Source of the DNA: an uncultured Brevundimonas sp.
GTDB taxonomy: Bacteria; Pseudomonadota; Alphaproteobacteria; Caulobacterales; Caulobacteraceae
Length of the DNA stretch: 34,782 nucleotides
NCBI RefSeq assembly: GCF_947305955.1
Contig: NZ_CAMZFB010000031.1
Span: forward strand, 1 to 34,782
Direction: 5' to 3'
Part shown: in pieces, positions 23,917 to 31,500 of the stretch
Position numbering within the stretch: position 1 is the stretch's first letter
Layout of the letters: every line of letters starts with the position of its first letter
Program-made: the position numbers and the translations under genes
The notes under the pieces: generated by a model
Told to the model about the DNA's origin: nothing
The model's input: only the letters and a program-made list of their open reading frames with translations
Database searches by the model: none

Positions 23917-26831
23917 CAGACGCCCTCCTCGGGAGCTTCAACGGGTTCGATCTCGCGGGCCTTTCGCAGCGACTGGTGGGCGATAGCGGTCAGCATCAGC
24001 ACGGTTGCCCCCACCACCAGCAGGGCCACACCCAGATCGAACATCAGAGCGCTGGCCATCGGCACCTTACCGATCCACGGCACGTGGCTGTACTGGAAGT
24101 AGGTGGTCAGGAAGGGGAAGTTGAACAGCCACGAGGCCATGCCGGTCATGGTGGCGATCAACAGGCCGCCGCCGATCCAGTACAGCGGGCGGATACGCAG
24201 GCGGTCTTCCACCCAGCGCGCGCCCTCGGCCATGTATTGCAGGATGAAGGCCACGGACATGGCGACGCCTGCGGCAAAGCCACCGCCCGGCAGGTCGTGC
24301 CCGCGCAGGAACAGGTGCAGCGACAGCACGATGATGAAGGGGAAGGTCCACTTCATCACCACGGCGGGGATCAGCATGGTCTCGCGCAGGGTGTCGCCGG
24401 ACTTGCGTTGTTCATGGCGACGGTCGTGACGTTCCTGAACGCGCTTCTGCTCGGTGATGCCTCGGCTTTCCTCGGCCGGACGGAAGCGGCGCAGCAGGGC
24501 CCAGATGGTCAGGCCCACAATGGCCAGAACCGTGATCTCGCCCAGAGTGTCAAAGGCGCGGAAGTCGACCAGCAGAACGTTAACGACATTCTTGCCGCCG
24601 CCGCGCGGATAGGATTCCTCGAGGAAGAAGCGCGCCAGATGGCTCTCGTTCGGACGGGTCATGACGGCAAACGCCAGAGCGGCAACGCCAAGGCCCGCCG
24701 CAACGGCGATCATCAGATCGACGGCGCGACGACGCCGTGCACGGAAGTCGTTTTTGGGTGGCGCAATCTCGGCCGAACGTTTCGGCAGCCAGCGCAGACC
24801 CAGAAGCAGCAGCACGCCCGTCACGATCTCGACCAGCATCTGGGTGAGGGCGAGGTCGGGGGCCGAGAACCACACAAAGGTCAGGGCGCTGACCACACCG
24901 CAGACAGCCATCAGGGCGACAGCGGCCAGACGGTGGAATTTGGCCTGCCATGCGGCGGCGACGGCGCAGACGCTGGCGATCGTCCACATCAGGCCAAAGC
25001 CGATGCCCGGGCGCTGAAGCGTGATGCCTGCCTCGGCCATACCCAGTCCGGTCCAACCCGCAGCGATCGCGGCGGCAAGGACGGCGAACACGACAATCAC
25101 GCGGATACGCGACTGCTGGCGCTTGGAGCCGAACTGCAAGACCATCCATTCGGAGCCATTGTTCAGCCAGCGCATGGCGCGGTCAAAGGCGCGGGCACCA
25201 CTGAAGCGGCCGACAATCCATGTCTTTTCGGCGCGGTTGATCGACTTGCCGATCAGGATATAGGCGACGACGCCCGCAACCAGCGCGATCATGCTCATCA
25301 TCAGGGGCAGGTTGAAGCCGTGCCAGATGGAGATGCTGTAGTAGGGGGCCTGATCGCCCAGAACCGAGTGAACCGCCAGCTTCAGCAATGGCGCGATGGT
25401 CAGGCCCGGCACCACACCCACCAGCACGCAGGTCAGAACCAGAAGCTCGATCGGGAAACGCATCCAGCGCGGCGGCTCGTGCGGGGTTTTGGGCAGGTCG
25501 GTCGGGGCGGGACCGAAGAAGACCTGATGGATGAAACGCACCGAATAGAGCACCGACAGGGCACTGGCGACCGTGGCCAGAACCGGCACCATCAAGGACA
25601 GGTCGCGCCCTTCCATGGCCTCAAGGGCCTCGGTCAGGAACATCTCCTTGGACAGGAAGCCGTTCAGTAGCGGCACACCCGCCATGGCGGCGGCGGCGAC
25701 AATGGCGAGGGTGGCCGTAAACGGCATCAGCTTGCGCAGGCCCGACAGCTTGCGAAGGTCGCGCGTGCCGCTTTCGTGGTCGATTACGCCCGCCGCCATA
25801 AACAGCGAGGCCTTGAAGGTGGCGTGGTTGACGATGTGGAAGATGGCGGCCACGGCGGCCAGCGGCGTACCCATGCCCAGCAGCAGGGTGATCAGGCCCA
25901 GATGGCTGATGGTGGAATAGGCCAACAAGCCCTTCAGGTCGTTCTGGAAGACAGCGCACCAAGCACCGAACAGCAGGGTGATCATGCCCGCGCCGCCGAC
26001 GATGTAGCCCCACTCGGGCGTGCCGGCCAAAACGGGCCAGAAGCGGACCAGCAGGAAGACGCCCGCCTTCACCATGGTGGCCGAGTGCAGATAGGCACTT
26101 ACCGGCGTGGGAGCCGCCATGGCGCGCGGCAGCCAGAAGTGGAAGGGGAACTGGGCGCTCTTGGTCAGGGCACCGGCAAGGATCAGGCACAGGGCCGGAA
26201 GATAGAGCGGGCTGTTGCGGATGATATCGCCCGACACCAGCACGACATCGAGGTTAAAGCTGCCGACGATACGGGCCAGAACCACCACACCGGCCAGCAG
26301 GCAAAGCCCGCCCAGCGCCGTCACTGTCAGCGCCATACGCGCGCCGTTACGGGCGGATTCAGAGTGGTTCCAATAGCCGATCAGCAGGAAGGAGAAGAAG
26401 CTGGTCAGCTCCCAGAATAGCACGAGCTGGATCAGGTCGCCCGCCATGACCACACCCGTCATGGCCCCCATAAAGGCCATGAGGAAGGAGAAGAAACGGG
26501 GCACCGGATCTTCGGGCGACATGTAATAGCGGGCGTAGATGGCGACCAAAACGCCGATGGCCTGAACGATCAGGGCAAACAGCCACGCAAAACCGTCGAG
26601 CCGCAGGCGGAAGGCGATGTCCAGCGTGGGCAGCCAGTCCACGGCAAAGCGGACAACCTGTCCCGATGCGATGACCGGATAGAGAAGCAGGAGCGAGATG
26701 ACGCCGATCAGCGCGGCGAGGGATGACAGGGAAGCCGCCGTGTTCCGGGCCTTGGTCGGCAGAAAGGCTGCCGCAATTGCTGCAAGAAAAGGGGTCGCGA
26801 ACGGTACAAGCAGCAGTATGGCCTGGTTCAT
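23916..26831 (-). CDS. mrpA: Mrp/Pha antiporter fused subunit A-B
   Basis: A 971-residue protein that joins the large proton-pumping subunit A (NuoL-like) with the MrpB domain. This is the PhaAB arrangement known from rhizobia and other alphaproteobacteria. Key membrane residues are present: Glu141 (FWELTSFFSFLLIG), Lys224 (GALTKSAQFPFHFWLP), His231, His249 and Lys255 (SAYLHSATMVKAGVFL). The MrpB part starts near residue 830 (MKWTFPFIIVLSLHLFLRGHDLPGGGFAAG). No separate mrpB gene is present, so the complex is complete as AB-C-D-E-F-G. Such antiporters export Na+ or K+ in exchange for protons and support alkali, salt or bile-salt tolerance. The ATG follows a CAGGAG site at a rather long spacing. 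Confidence 0.95.
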   Translation of the reverse strand: MNQAILLLVPFATPFLAAIAAAFLPTKARNTAASLSSLAALIGVISLLLLYPVIASGQVVRFAVDWLPTLDIAFRLRLDGFAWLFALIVQAIGVLVAIYARYYMSPEDPVPRFFSFLMAFMGAMTGVVMAGDLIQLVLFWELTSFFSFLLIGYWNHSESARNGARMALTVTALGGLCLLAGVVVLARIVGSFNLDVVLVSGDIIRNSPLYLPALCLILAGALTKSAQFPFHFWLPRAMAAPTPVSAYLHSATMVKAGVFLLVRFWPVLAGTPEWGYIVGGAGMITLLFGAWCAVFQNDLKGLLAYSTISHLGLITLLLGMGTPLAAVAAIFHIVNHATFKASLFMAAGVIDHESGTRDLRKLSGLRKLMPFTATLAIVAAAAMAGVPLLNGFLSKEMFLTEALEAMEGRDLSLMVPVLATVASALSVLYSVRFIHQVFFGPAPTDLPKTPHEPPRWMRFPIELLVLTCVLVGVVPGLTIAPLLKLAVHSVLGDQAPYYSISIWHGFNLPLMMSMIALVAGVVAYILIGKSINRAEKTWIVGRFSGARAFDRAMRWLNNGSEWMVLQFGSKRQQSRIRVIVVFAVLAAAIAAGWTGLGMAEAGITLQRPGIGFGLMWTIASVCAVAAAWQAKFHRLAAVALMAVCGVVSALTFVWFSAPDLALTQMLVEIVTGVLLLLGLRWLPKRSAEIAPPKNDFRARRRRAVDLMIAVAAGLGVAALAFAVMTRPNESHLARFFLEESYPRGGGKNVVNVLLVDFRAFDTLGEITVLAIVGLTIWALLRRFRPAEESRGITEQKRVQERHDRRHEQRKSGDTLRETMLIPAVVMKWTFPFIIVLSLHLFLRGHDLPGGGFAAGVAMSVAFILQYMAEGARWVEDRLRIRPLYWIGGGLLIATMTGMASWLFNFPFLTTYFQYSHVPWIGKVPMASALMFDLGVALLVVGATVLMLTAIAHQSLRKAREIEPVEAPEEGV

Positions 26832-26856
26832 CCGGGGGCAGGTCTCCTGTGGCGGT

Positions 26857-26873
26857 GCTAGGGTGATCCTAGC
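26857..26873. repeat. Inverted repeat in the mrp operon leader
   Basis: GCTAGG and CCTAGC arms (6 bp each) are separated by 5 nt, 26 nt upstream of the mrpA start. The AT-rich 12-mer TGTAATATTTTA (26874-26885) directly abuts it. It could be a regulator-binding site or a short RNA hairpin in the leader. The rest of the 239-nt gap between mrpA and tetR (to 27070) shows no gene. Confidence 0.4.
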
Positions 26874-27035
26874 TGTAATATTTTAAAGGGAACGTCAGCG
26901 GAGCGAACGTTCTGAAATAGGCAAGGCTGTCCGTGACTTGGCGAAGCCACGACTGCACTATCGCTGTAACAAAGCGGGTTGCGTATGTCTGATCACTAAA
27001 TCGCCAGACGTGAAATTAAAAGCGGTGCCTTGCCC

Positions 27036-27061
27036 AAAAAAGGTGAGGCGAATTGACGCCT
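27036..27061 (-). terminator. Possible terminator of tetR
   Basis: On the minus strand, an AGGCG/CGCCT stem (27057-27061 with 27046-27050, 6-nt loop) is followed after four bases by six T residues (A-run 27036-27041). It lies just after the tetR stop. The short stem makes it only moderately convincing. Confidence 0.5.
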
Positions 27062-27070
27062 TAGGGCCAA

Positions 27071-27712
27071 TTATCCAGCAGTAACGCTGTTCTTGGCAAG
27101 GAAGCCCGGAAGCAGTTGCGCCACGACGGTACGGCTGGCGTCGCTTTCCTGATCCAGCATGTCACGCAGCGGCTCACCGATCAGGGCCTCGCCAAAGGCG
27201 GCCAGAGCGATGAACAGCACAGCCGAGCCGATCGCCTTGCGCGGCAGATATTCGTCGCTGCCGATCTTGGCTTCGATAGCGGCGACCAGATCCTGAACCG
27301 CAATGCGCACCGGCTCCAGATGCGACAGGTCGCCGGACAGGGCGATCCATGCGGCCAGTCGACCCGCGCCGCCCGAGGAGAAGGCCTCGAATACCGCATT
27401 CACCACTTCCAGCGGTGCACCCTCGTCGGTGCGCAGACGCTCGACCGTGTCCTGAATGGCTGCGGCCAGATCCTGAACCATCGACCCCATCAGCGCTGAT
27501 TGCAGGCCGCTGGCCGAACCGAAGTGGTGGATCAGGTTGGCGTGGGTTACGCCAATGCGGCCCGCGACGGCCGACAATGTCACAGCATCAGGACCGCCCG
27601 TCAGCAGCAGGGTGCGGGCTTCGGTCAGCGCTTCGCGGCGCGCTTCCTCGGGGGAGCGGCGGCGGCGGCGGGGGCGGTCTTGCGTTTCAATTGACATCGA
27701 TGTAAATGACAT
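27071..27712 (-). CDS. TetR-family transcriptional regulator
   Basis: A ~213-residue TetR regulator. A basic N-terminal arm (RPRRRRRSPEEARREAL) precedes the DNA-binding domain with the helix-turn-helix LSAVAGRIGVTHANLIHHF (~46-64). The rest is the helical ligand-binding and dimerisation domain. Two starts are possible, 27712 and 27697; neither has a recognisable ribosome-binding site, and both lie within or beside operator-like sequences (27693-27704 and 27708-27719). The mRNA may therefore be leaderless and self-repressed. It is divergent from the Coq4-like gene. Matching sites upstream of the FAD dehydrogenase and the TonB receptor suggest it controls those too. The ligand is unknown. Confidence 0.93.
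   Translation of the reverse strand: MSFTSMSIETQDRPRRRRRSPEEARREALTEARTLLLTGGPDAVTLSAVAGRIGVTHANLIHHFGSASGLQSALMGSMVQDLAAAIQDTVERLRTDEGAPLEVVNAVFEAFSSGGAGRLAAWIALSGDLSHLEPVRIAVQDLVAAIEAKIGSDEYLPRKAIGSAVLFIALAAFGEALIGEPLRDMLDQESDASRTVVAQLLPGFLAKNSVTAG
27690..27707. promoter_or_regulatory. Predicted TetR operator 1
   Basis: ATTGACATCGATGTAAAT is an 18-bp near-perfect palindrome: the core ACATCGATGT is perfect, and only one flanking pair mismatches. It contains GACATCGATGTA (27693-27704), one of four GACAT-N4-GTA sites in the region. It covers the second possible tetR start codon. Confidence 0.7.
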
Positions 27713-27719
27713 TCGTGTA
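27708..27719. promoter_or_regulatory. Predicted TetR operator 2
   Basis: GACATTCGTGTA matches the GACAT-N4-GTA pattern 15 bp from operator 1, in the short tetR/Coq4-like divergent region. It overlaps the first possible tetR start codon (27710-27712). Its palindrome is weaker than that of operator 1. Confidence 0.5.
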
Positions 27720-27757
27720 GGTAATGTGTCTTACGCACCCTTTACGAGGAACTGCAA

Positions 27758-28564
27758 GTGACGATGCATGTGACACAGGCTGACAAAATGGGCTTTCTAA
27801 CAGAAAGCAATACGGCATACCGGCGTTCGGTCTCATTAACGCGTAAACCTGTGCAACCGAGGCGCGCGCTCGCGGCAGTTCGCAAACTGATTGCGGATAA
27901 GGACGATACCGAACAAGTATTTGAAATCATGAACGCCTTGGCGGGGCGGTCCATTGAATGGGGTTACCGGCGACTTCTCGACTATCCGATAGGCGGACAA
28001 CAGGCCTATGAGCGGAATGAACTGTCAGAGTATCTTGAGAACCACGATAACTTACGCGAACTGCCAGAAGGCAGCGTTGGCAAAGCTTACCTCGACTTTG
28101 TGGAACGTCAAAATTTCTCTGCCGAGGGGCTGGCGATGGAAAGCCGCAAGGCCCGCGATACCGAGATCGAGGCCGCCCATCCCCACGCCTGGTATGCGCG
28201 TCGCCTGAGGGACATTCATGACATCTGGCACGTGCTGACCGGCTATCAGGCCGATGCCCTGGGCGAGGGATGTCTGGTGGCCTTCTCCCTGCCGCAGACC
28301 CGCAGCAAGGGCTTTGGGGTGATTGCCGCAGCGGTTGCGATCCAGTTCGCACGCGCCCGAACGGGGCATCCCTGTGCACGCTCGATCTGGCAGGCGTGGC
28401 GCGATGGCCGAAAGGCGCATTGGCTGCCCGCACTGGATTATAAGGCTCTGTTCGAAATGCCGCTGGAAGAGGCGCGGCGTATGCTGAACATCCCCGAGCC
28501 GCGGCTCTACAACTCTGTCCCGACCCATTTGCGCAATGCCTATCTGGGGGCCAAGACTATGTGA
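27758..28564 (+). CDS. Coq4-family protein
   Basis: A 268-residue protein of the Coq4 family. It has the metal-binding signature HDxxH-x11-E: His154, Asp155, His158 (RDIHDIWHVLTGY) and Glu170 (ALGEGCLV). In eukaryotes COQ4 acts in ubiquinone biosynthesis and has been implicated in C1 oxidative decarboxylation. The C-terminal part (DYKALFEMPLEEARRMLNIPEP) also fits. The GTG at 27758 is preferred because GAGGA (27746-27750) lies 7 nt upstream; an ATG at 27764 is possible. It is divergent from tetR with two operator-like sites between them, so it is probably regulated by TetR. That makes a specialised role, perhaps oxidation of an imported lipophilic compound, as likely as a housekeeping quinone role. 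Confidence 0.88.
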   Translation: MTMHVTQADKMGFLTESNTAYRRSVSLTRKPVQPRRALAAVRKLIADKDDTEQVFEIMNALAGRSIEWGYRRLLDYPIGGQQAYERNELSEYLENHDNLRELPEGSVGKAYLDFVERQNFSAEGLAMESRKARDTEIEAAHPHAWYARRLRDIHDIWHVLTGYQADALGEGCLVAFSLPQTRSKGFGVIAAAVAIQFARARTGHPCARSIWQAWRDGRKAHWLPALDYKALFEMPLEEARRMLNIPEPRLYNSVPTHLRNAYLGAKTM

Positions 28565-28566
28565 GG

Positions 28567-28597
28567 ATGGCCGGAGCTTGGGTTCCGGCCATTTCTC
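28567..28597 (+). terminator. Terminator between the Coq4-like and BASS genes
   Basis: A 9-bp stem, ATGGCCGGA (28567-28575) with TCCGGCCAT (28584-28592), is followed by a T-rich TTCTCTT. It sits in the 33-nt gap between two convergent genes, right after the Coq4-like stop. The weak T-tract lowers confidence. Confidence 0.7.
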
Positions 28598-29452
28598 TTA
28601 GGCGCGGCGACGCGTCAGCAGCCAGCCAAAGACGGCGGCCAGCGGGAACATCAGCACGCCATAGATGGCACCGGGCAGGGTCATGTCCGGACTGCGCAAA
28701 ACCGACTGGGCGATCACAATGGCCAAGGTGGCATTGTGCAGGCCGACCTCGAACGCACTGGCGATGGCCTGCTGGCGCTCGATCTTGAGCAGGCGCGGCA
28801 CGACAAAGCCGAGGCTGAGGCTGAGCAGGCAGAAGATCACGACGATGCCGACAAGGCTGCCCAGATGCTGCATCAGCGCCTCGCGACCCGACAGGGCGGC
28901 ACCGATGATCACCACGGTCAGGATCAGGATTGATCCCAGCCGCACCGGTTTGTCCATGGCGCGGGCAAAGGCAGGCCACATGCGCCGCACGCCCATGCCC
29001 AGCATGACCGGAAGCAGGACGATCAGAAAGACTTCCAGCGTCTTTTTGAACTGTAGACCGACCTGCATGTCGCCGGGCTGGAAATAGGCGACCGCCAGAT
29101 TGACGATGATCGGCAGGGTCACCACGGCGATAACCGAGTTTATCGCCGTCAGGCTGATGTTCAGCGCCACATCGCCGCGAAACAGGTGGCTATAGAGGTT
29201 GGCGGTGGTGCCGCCCGGCGACGCGGCCAGCAGCATCATCCCCACCGCCAGAAGCGGCGGCAATCCGAAGGCGATACACAGGCCAAAACATACCAGCGGC
29301 AGCAAGATGAGCTGGCATCCCAGCGCCACGACCGCGGCCTTCGGGCGGCGGGCGATGCGGACGAAGTCGGCGGGCGTGAGGTCCAGCCCCAGCCCGAACA
29401 TGATGATGCCGAGCGCGATCGGTAGTCCGATCAGTACAATCGATGAATCCAT
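28598..29452 (-). CDS. BASS-family (bile acid:sodium symporter-like) transporter
   Basis: A 284-residue inner-membrane protein with about nine or ten helices. Family motifs are AASPGGTTANLYSHLFRGDVAL (~77-97) and the sodium-site segment FEVGLHNATLAIVIA, with Glu235 and Asn240. Members import bile acids, organic acids, steroid conjugates or pantoate-like compounds with Na+. The gene starts 60 nt after the FAD dehydrogenase gene ends, with a GGGGAGG site, and is probably its operon partner. The adjacent dehydrogenase and TonB receptor point to a hydrophobic or acidic ring compound as substrate, which is inference only. Confidence 0.9.
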   Translation of the reverse strand: MDSSIVLIGLPIALGIIMFGLGLDLTPADFVRIARRPKAAVVALGCQLILLPLVCFGLCIAFGLPPLLAVGMMLLAASPGGTTANLYSHLFRGDVALNISLTAINSVIAVVTLPIIVNLAVAYFQPGDMQVGLQFKKTLEVFLIVLLPVMLGMGVRRMWPAFARAMDKPVRLGSILILTVVIIGAALSGREALMQHLGSLVGIVVIFCLLSLSLGFVVPRLLKIERQQAIASAFEVGLHNATLAIVIAQSVLRSPDMTLPGAIYGVLMFPLAAVFGWLLTRRRA

Positions 29453-29512
29453 TAACGTCTGCCTCCCCGCAGGCGCATGGGTGGATGAGGGTGCCGCCTT
29501 TGGCGGTCGTTC

Positions 29513-31189
29513 CTAGAGCGTCTGGTTCAGGGCACGCCCCGCGGTCAGGCCGGAAAAGATGCAGCCGCCGAGGAAGGTACCTTCCAGCGCATTGTATCCA
29601 TGCACGCCCCCTCCGCCGAAGCCAGAGGCTTCGCCTGCCGCGTACAGTCCTTCGAACACTTGGCCGTCGGCCCTTAGCACGCGTGACGACAGGTCGGTCT
29701 GAAGCCCGCCGAGGGATTTGCGCGTCAGAGTATGCAGCTTCACCCCGACCAATGGGCCGTGGTGCGGATCAAGGATCTTGTGCGGCTTGCACGTCCGCGC
29801 CAGGCGGTCCCCCAGATAGCGGCGACTATTGTGAATGCCCTGAATCTGGAAGTCCTTGGCATAGGGGTTGTCGATCTGGGCGCCGCGGTCTTCGATCTGG
29901 CGGCGGATGTGGGCGGCATCCAGCAGGGGGCTGTCGGTTAGCCCATTCATCTTCTGCACAAGCTCTTCCAGCGTGTCGGCGGTGACAAAGTCCGCGCCGT
30001 GCTGGCGGAAGGCCTCGACCTCGGCGGGGGCCTTGGACGACAGGCGGGATTTGAACACGGCCAGTCGCTTGTGGTCGGTGATGTCGCGGTTCTGTTCAGA
30101 GCCGGACAGGGCAAACTCCTTGGACAGTATATCCATGGAGACGATGAACCAGCTGTGGTCATAGGCGGCGATGTCGGGCGTGGTCCGCAGATACCGCAAG
30201 GTGGCAATGGTGTCGTAGCCGGGCAGGGCAGGCGCGGGCAGGCGGCGTCCCAAGGCATCGAACCACAGTGGTGACGGCCCGGGCAGGATGCGGATCGCGT
30301 GGCGGGGCCAGATCGGGGCCCAGTTCCGCACGCCTTCGACATAGTGCCACATGCGGTCGCGGTTCACGAGGCGCGCGCCGGCCTCGCCCACGATATCCAG
30401 CATGCGCCCGTCCACATAGGCGGGCACGCCGGTGATCATCTCGCGCGGTGGTTGGCCCAGTCGCTCGGGCCAGTATTTGCGGACCAGATCGTGGTTGCCG
30501 CCAATCCCGCCGGTGGCGAGAACCACGGCCTCCGCCTTCAGGGTAAAGTCGCCAACGACATTGCGGTTTGAAGACACGGCGCGTGGCGATTCATCGGGTG
30601 CTAATCGTGCGCCGCTGACGCCTGTGACCCGTCCGCCTTCCACGATCAGATTGTCGACGCGGTGACGGTGGTAGAAGGTGAGGGTGCCCTCATGGGCGGC
30701 ATCCAGCGCACTTTGGGCAAACGGGCCGGAAACGCCAGTGCCAGTTCCCCACGCCACATGGAAACGCGGCACCGAGTTGCCATGACCGTCCGCCTGTCCG
30801 CTGCCGCGCTCGGCCCATCCGACCATGGGAGTCAGCTTGATACCGTTCTGGCCGATCCAGCTGCGTTTCTCGCCCGCTGCGAACTCTACATAGGCGCGGC
30901 CCCATTGGCGGGCCCAGTGGTCCTGATCGTTTTCATCGCTCAGACGATCCCAACCGGCGCTGCCCTGCCAGTCCCGCCAAGCCAGATCGAGGGAATCGCT
31001 GATGCCGAGGCGACGCTGTTCGGGACTGTTCACAAGGAACAGGCCGCCGAAGGACCAGAAGGCCTGACCGCCGAGATTGGCGGCGTTCTCCTGATCGACA
31101 AGGGCGACCCGATGACCTTTGCGCCTCAGCTCGTGGGCAGTGACCAGACCGGCCAGTCCGGCCCCGACGATTATGACATCCGCGTCCAT
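29513..31189 (-). CDS. FAD-binding dehydrogenase (fumarate reductase/ketosteroid dehydrogenase superfamily)
   Basis: A 558-residue flavoprotein of the family often annotated simply as FAD-binding dehydrogenase. The N-terminal Rossmann motif is VIIVGAGLAGLVTAHELRR, followed by NLGGQAFWSFGGLFLVNSPEQRR. The middle has VVLATGGIGGNHDLVRKYWP. The C-terminal FAD/active-site segment is LYAAGEASGFGGGGVHGYNALEG. Length is normal. It is distantly related to 3-ketosteroid-Delta1-dehydrogenase, but the C-terminal glycine-rich segment differs from true KstD, so steroid activity is not established. GAGGGGAA precedes the ATG. A TTGACG-17-TTTAGT promoter lies upstream, overlapped by a predicted TetR operator. 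It is cotranscribed with the BASS gene. Confidence 0.9.
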   Translation of the reverse strand: MDADVIIVGAGLAGLVTAHELRRKGHRVALVDQENAANLGGQAFWSFGGLFLVNSPEQRRLGISDSLDLAWRDWQGSAGWDRLSDENDQDHWARQWGRAYVEFAAGEKRSWIGQNGIKLTPMVGWAERGSGQADGHGNSVPRFHVAWGTGTGVSGPFAQSALDAAHEGTLTFYHRHRVDNLIVEGGRVTGVSGARLAPDESPRAVSSNRNVVGDFTLKAEAVVLATGGIGGNHDLVRKYWPERLGQPPREMITGVPAYVDGRMLDIVGEAGARLVNRDRMWHYVEGVRNWAPIWPRHAIRILPGPSPLWFDALGRRLPAPALPGYDTIATLRYLRTTPDIAAYDHSWFIVSMDILSKEFALSGSEQNRDITDHKRLAVFKSRLSSKAPAEVEAFRQHGADFVTADTLEELVQKMNGLTDSPLLDAAHIRRQIEDRGAQIDNPYAKDFQIQGIHNSRRYLGDRLARTCKPHKILDPHHGPLVGVKLHTLTRKSLGGLQTDLSSRVLRADGQVFEGLYAAGEASGFGGGGVHGYNALEGTFLGGCIFSGLTAGRALNQTL

Positions 31190-31250
31190 CAGCTTTCCCC
31201 TCGACCGTTACCCACGGAACTTTCCGAACCGTACGGGGCATCGTTGGATG

Positions 31251-31279
31251 ACTAAAGAAAGAAAACGCCGGTACGTCAA
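31251..31279 (-). promoter_or_regulatory. Predicted promoter of the FAD dehydrogenase/BASS operon
   Basis: Read on the minus strand: -35 TTGACG (31279-31274), a 17-nt spacer, and -10 TTTAGT (31256-31251). This would give a leader of about 54 nt before the ATG at 31189. The -35 lies inside the inverted repeat of predicted operator 3, as expected for a repressed promoter. Confidence 0.55.
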
Positions 31280-31295
31280 TATTGACATTGACGTA
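31272..31295. promoter_or_regulatory. Predicted TetR operator 3
   Basis: TACGTCAAT (31272-31280) and ATTGACGTA (31287-31295) form a 9-bp inverted repeat around 6 nt. The right side contains GACATTGACGTA (31284-31295), matching the GACAT-N4-GTA pattern seen next to tetR; extended, ATTGACATTGACGTAAAC aligns with operator 1. GTCAATATTGAC (31275-31286) is also a perfect palindrome. The site covers the predicted -35 of the minus-strand operon and a TTGACA in the plus direction. Confidence 0.65.
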
Positions 31296-31310
31296 AACAA
31301 TGCCATTCTC

Positions 31311-31447
31311 CCCTTGTTTTCTCCTTCTGGTGAAACACCCGCCTGACCCGGACATGGCATCCTCGCCGCGTTGGGCTTCCTGCTGTGCGTTGTTTCCGAA
31401 CCGCACGTTTCGGGGCCGTTCACCTGCCGGAACGGCCCCGATTTTTT
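31311..31447 (+). ncRNA. Candidate small RNA ending at an orphan terminator
   Basis: A strong terminator at 31411-31447 reads in the plus direction, but no plus-strand gene lies between it and the Coq4-like gene, which ends at 28564. A TTGACA (31282-31287) with a weak CATTCT (31304-31309) could start a ~130-nt transcript here. A further partial hairpin (GTGCG around 31385 with CGCAC around 31403) precedes the terminator. The only open frame, starting at an ATG at 31248 and ending at 31346 (32 residues), begins upstream of the proposed start. The start of the RNA is a guess. Confidence 0.3.
31411..31447 (+). terminator. Strong orphan terminator upstream of the second TonB receptor
   Basis: A perfect 11-bp stem, CGGGGCCGTTC (31411-31421) with GAACGGCCCCG (31430-31440), an 8-nt loop, then A and six T residues (31442-31447). 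There is no T-run on the minus side. It lies 42 nt before predicted operator 4 and insulates the receptor from upstream plus-strand transcription. Confidence 0.9.
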
Positions 31448-31488
31448 GACCGCCTGTCACCGTCACGCTGCACATCGCGATTCTATTC

Positions 31489-31500
31489 GACATCGGTGTA
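31489..31500. promoter_or_regulatory. Predicted TetR operator 4
   Basis: GACATCGGTGTA matches the GACAT-N4-GTA pattern; extended to ATTCGACATCGGTGTAAAC it aligns with operators 1 and 3. It lies 147 nt upstream of the TonB receptor start. A TTGACA at 31509-31514 just downstream may be the receptor's -35, though no convincing -10 follows. Confidence 0.55.

Noticed and set aside
26886..26920. SOS (LexA) box between mrpA and tetR
   Set aside because: GAAC and GTTC elements occur here, but the spacing (adjacent, or 11 nt) does not match the GTTC-N7-GTTC alphaproteobacterial box.
31174..31186. A fifth GACAT-type operator at the FAD dehydrogenase start codon region
   Set aside because: The sequence GACATCCGCGTC lacks the final GTA and lies in coding sequence for the conserved FAD-binding strand.
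29513..31189. Calling the FAD protein a 3-ketosteroid-Delta1-dehydrogenase
   Set aside because: The fold and motifs fit the superfamily, but the C-terminal GVHGYNALEG segment differs from that of true KstD enzymes. The broader FAD-binding dehydrogenase call is safer.
31208..31423. Small genes in the gap between the FAD dehydrogenase and the large TonB receptor (either strand)
   Set aside because: The frames lack ribosome-binding sites, overlap the predicted operator and promoter, and have no recognisable features. A regulatory region with a possible small RNA explains the sequence better.
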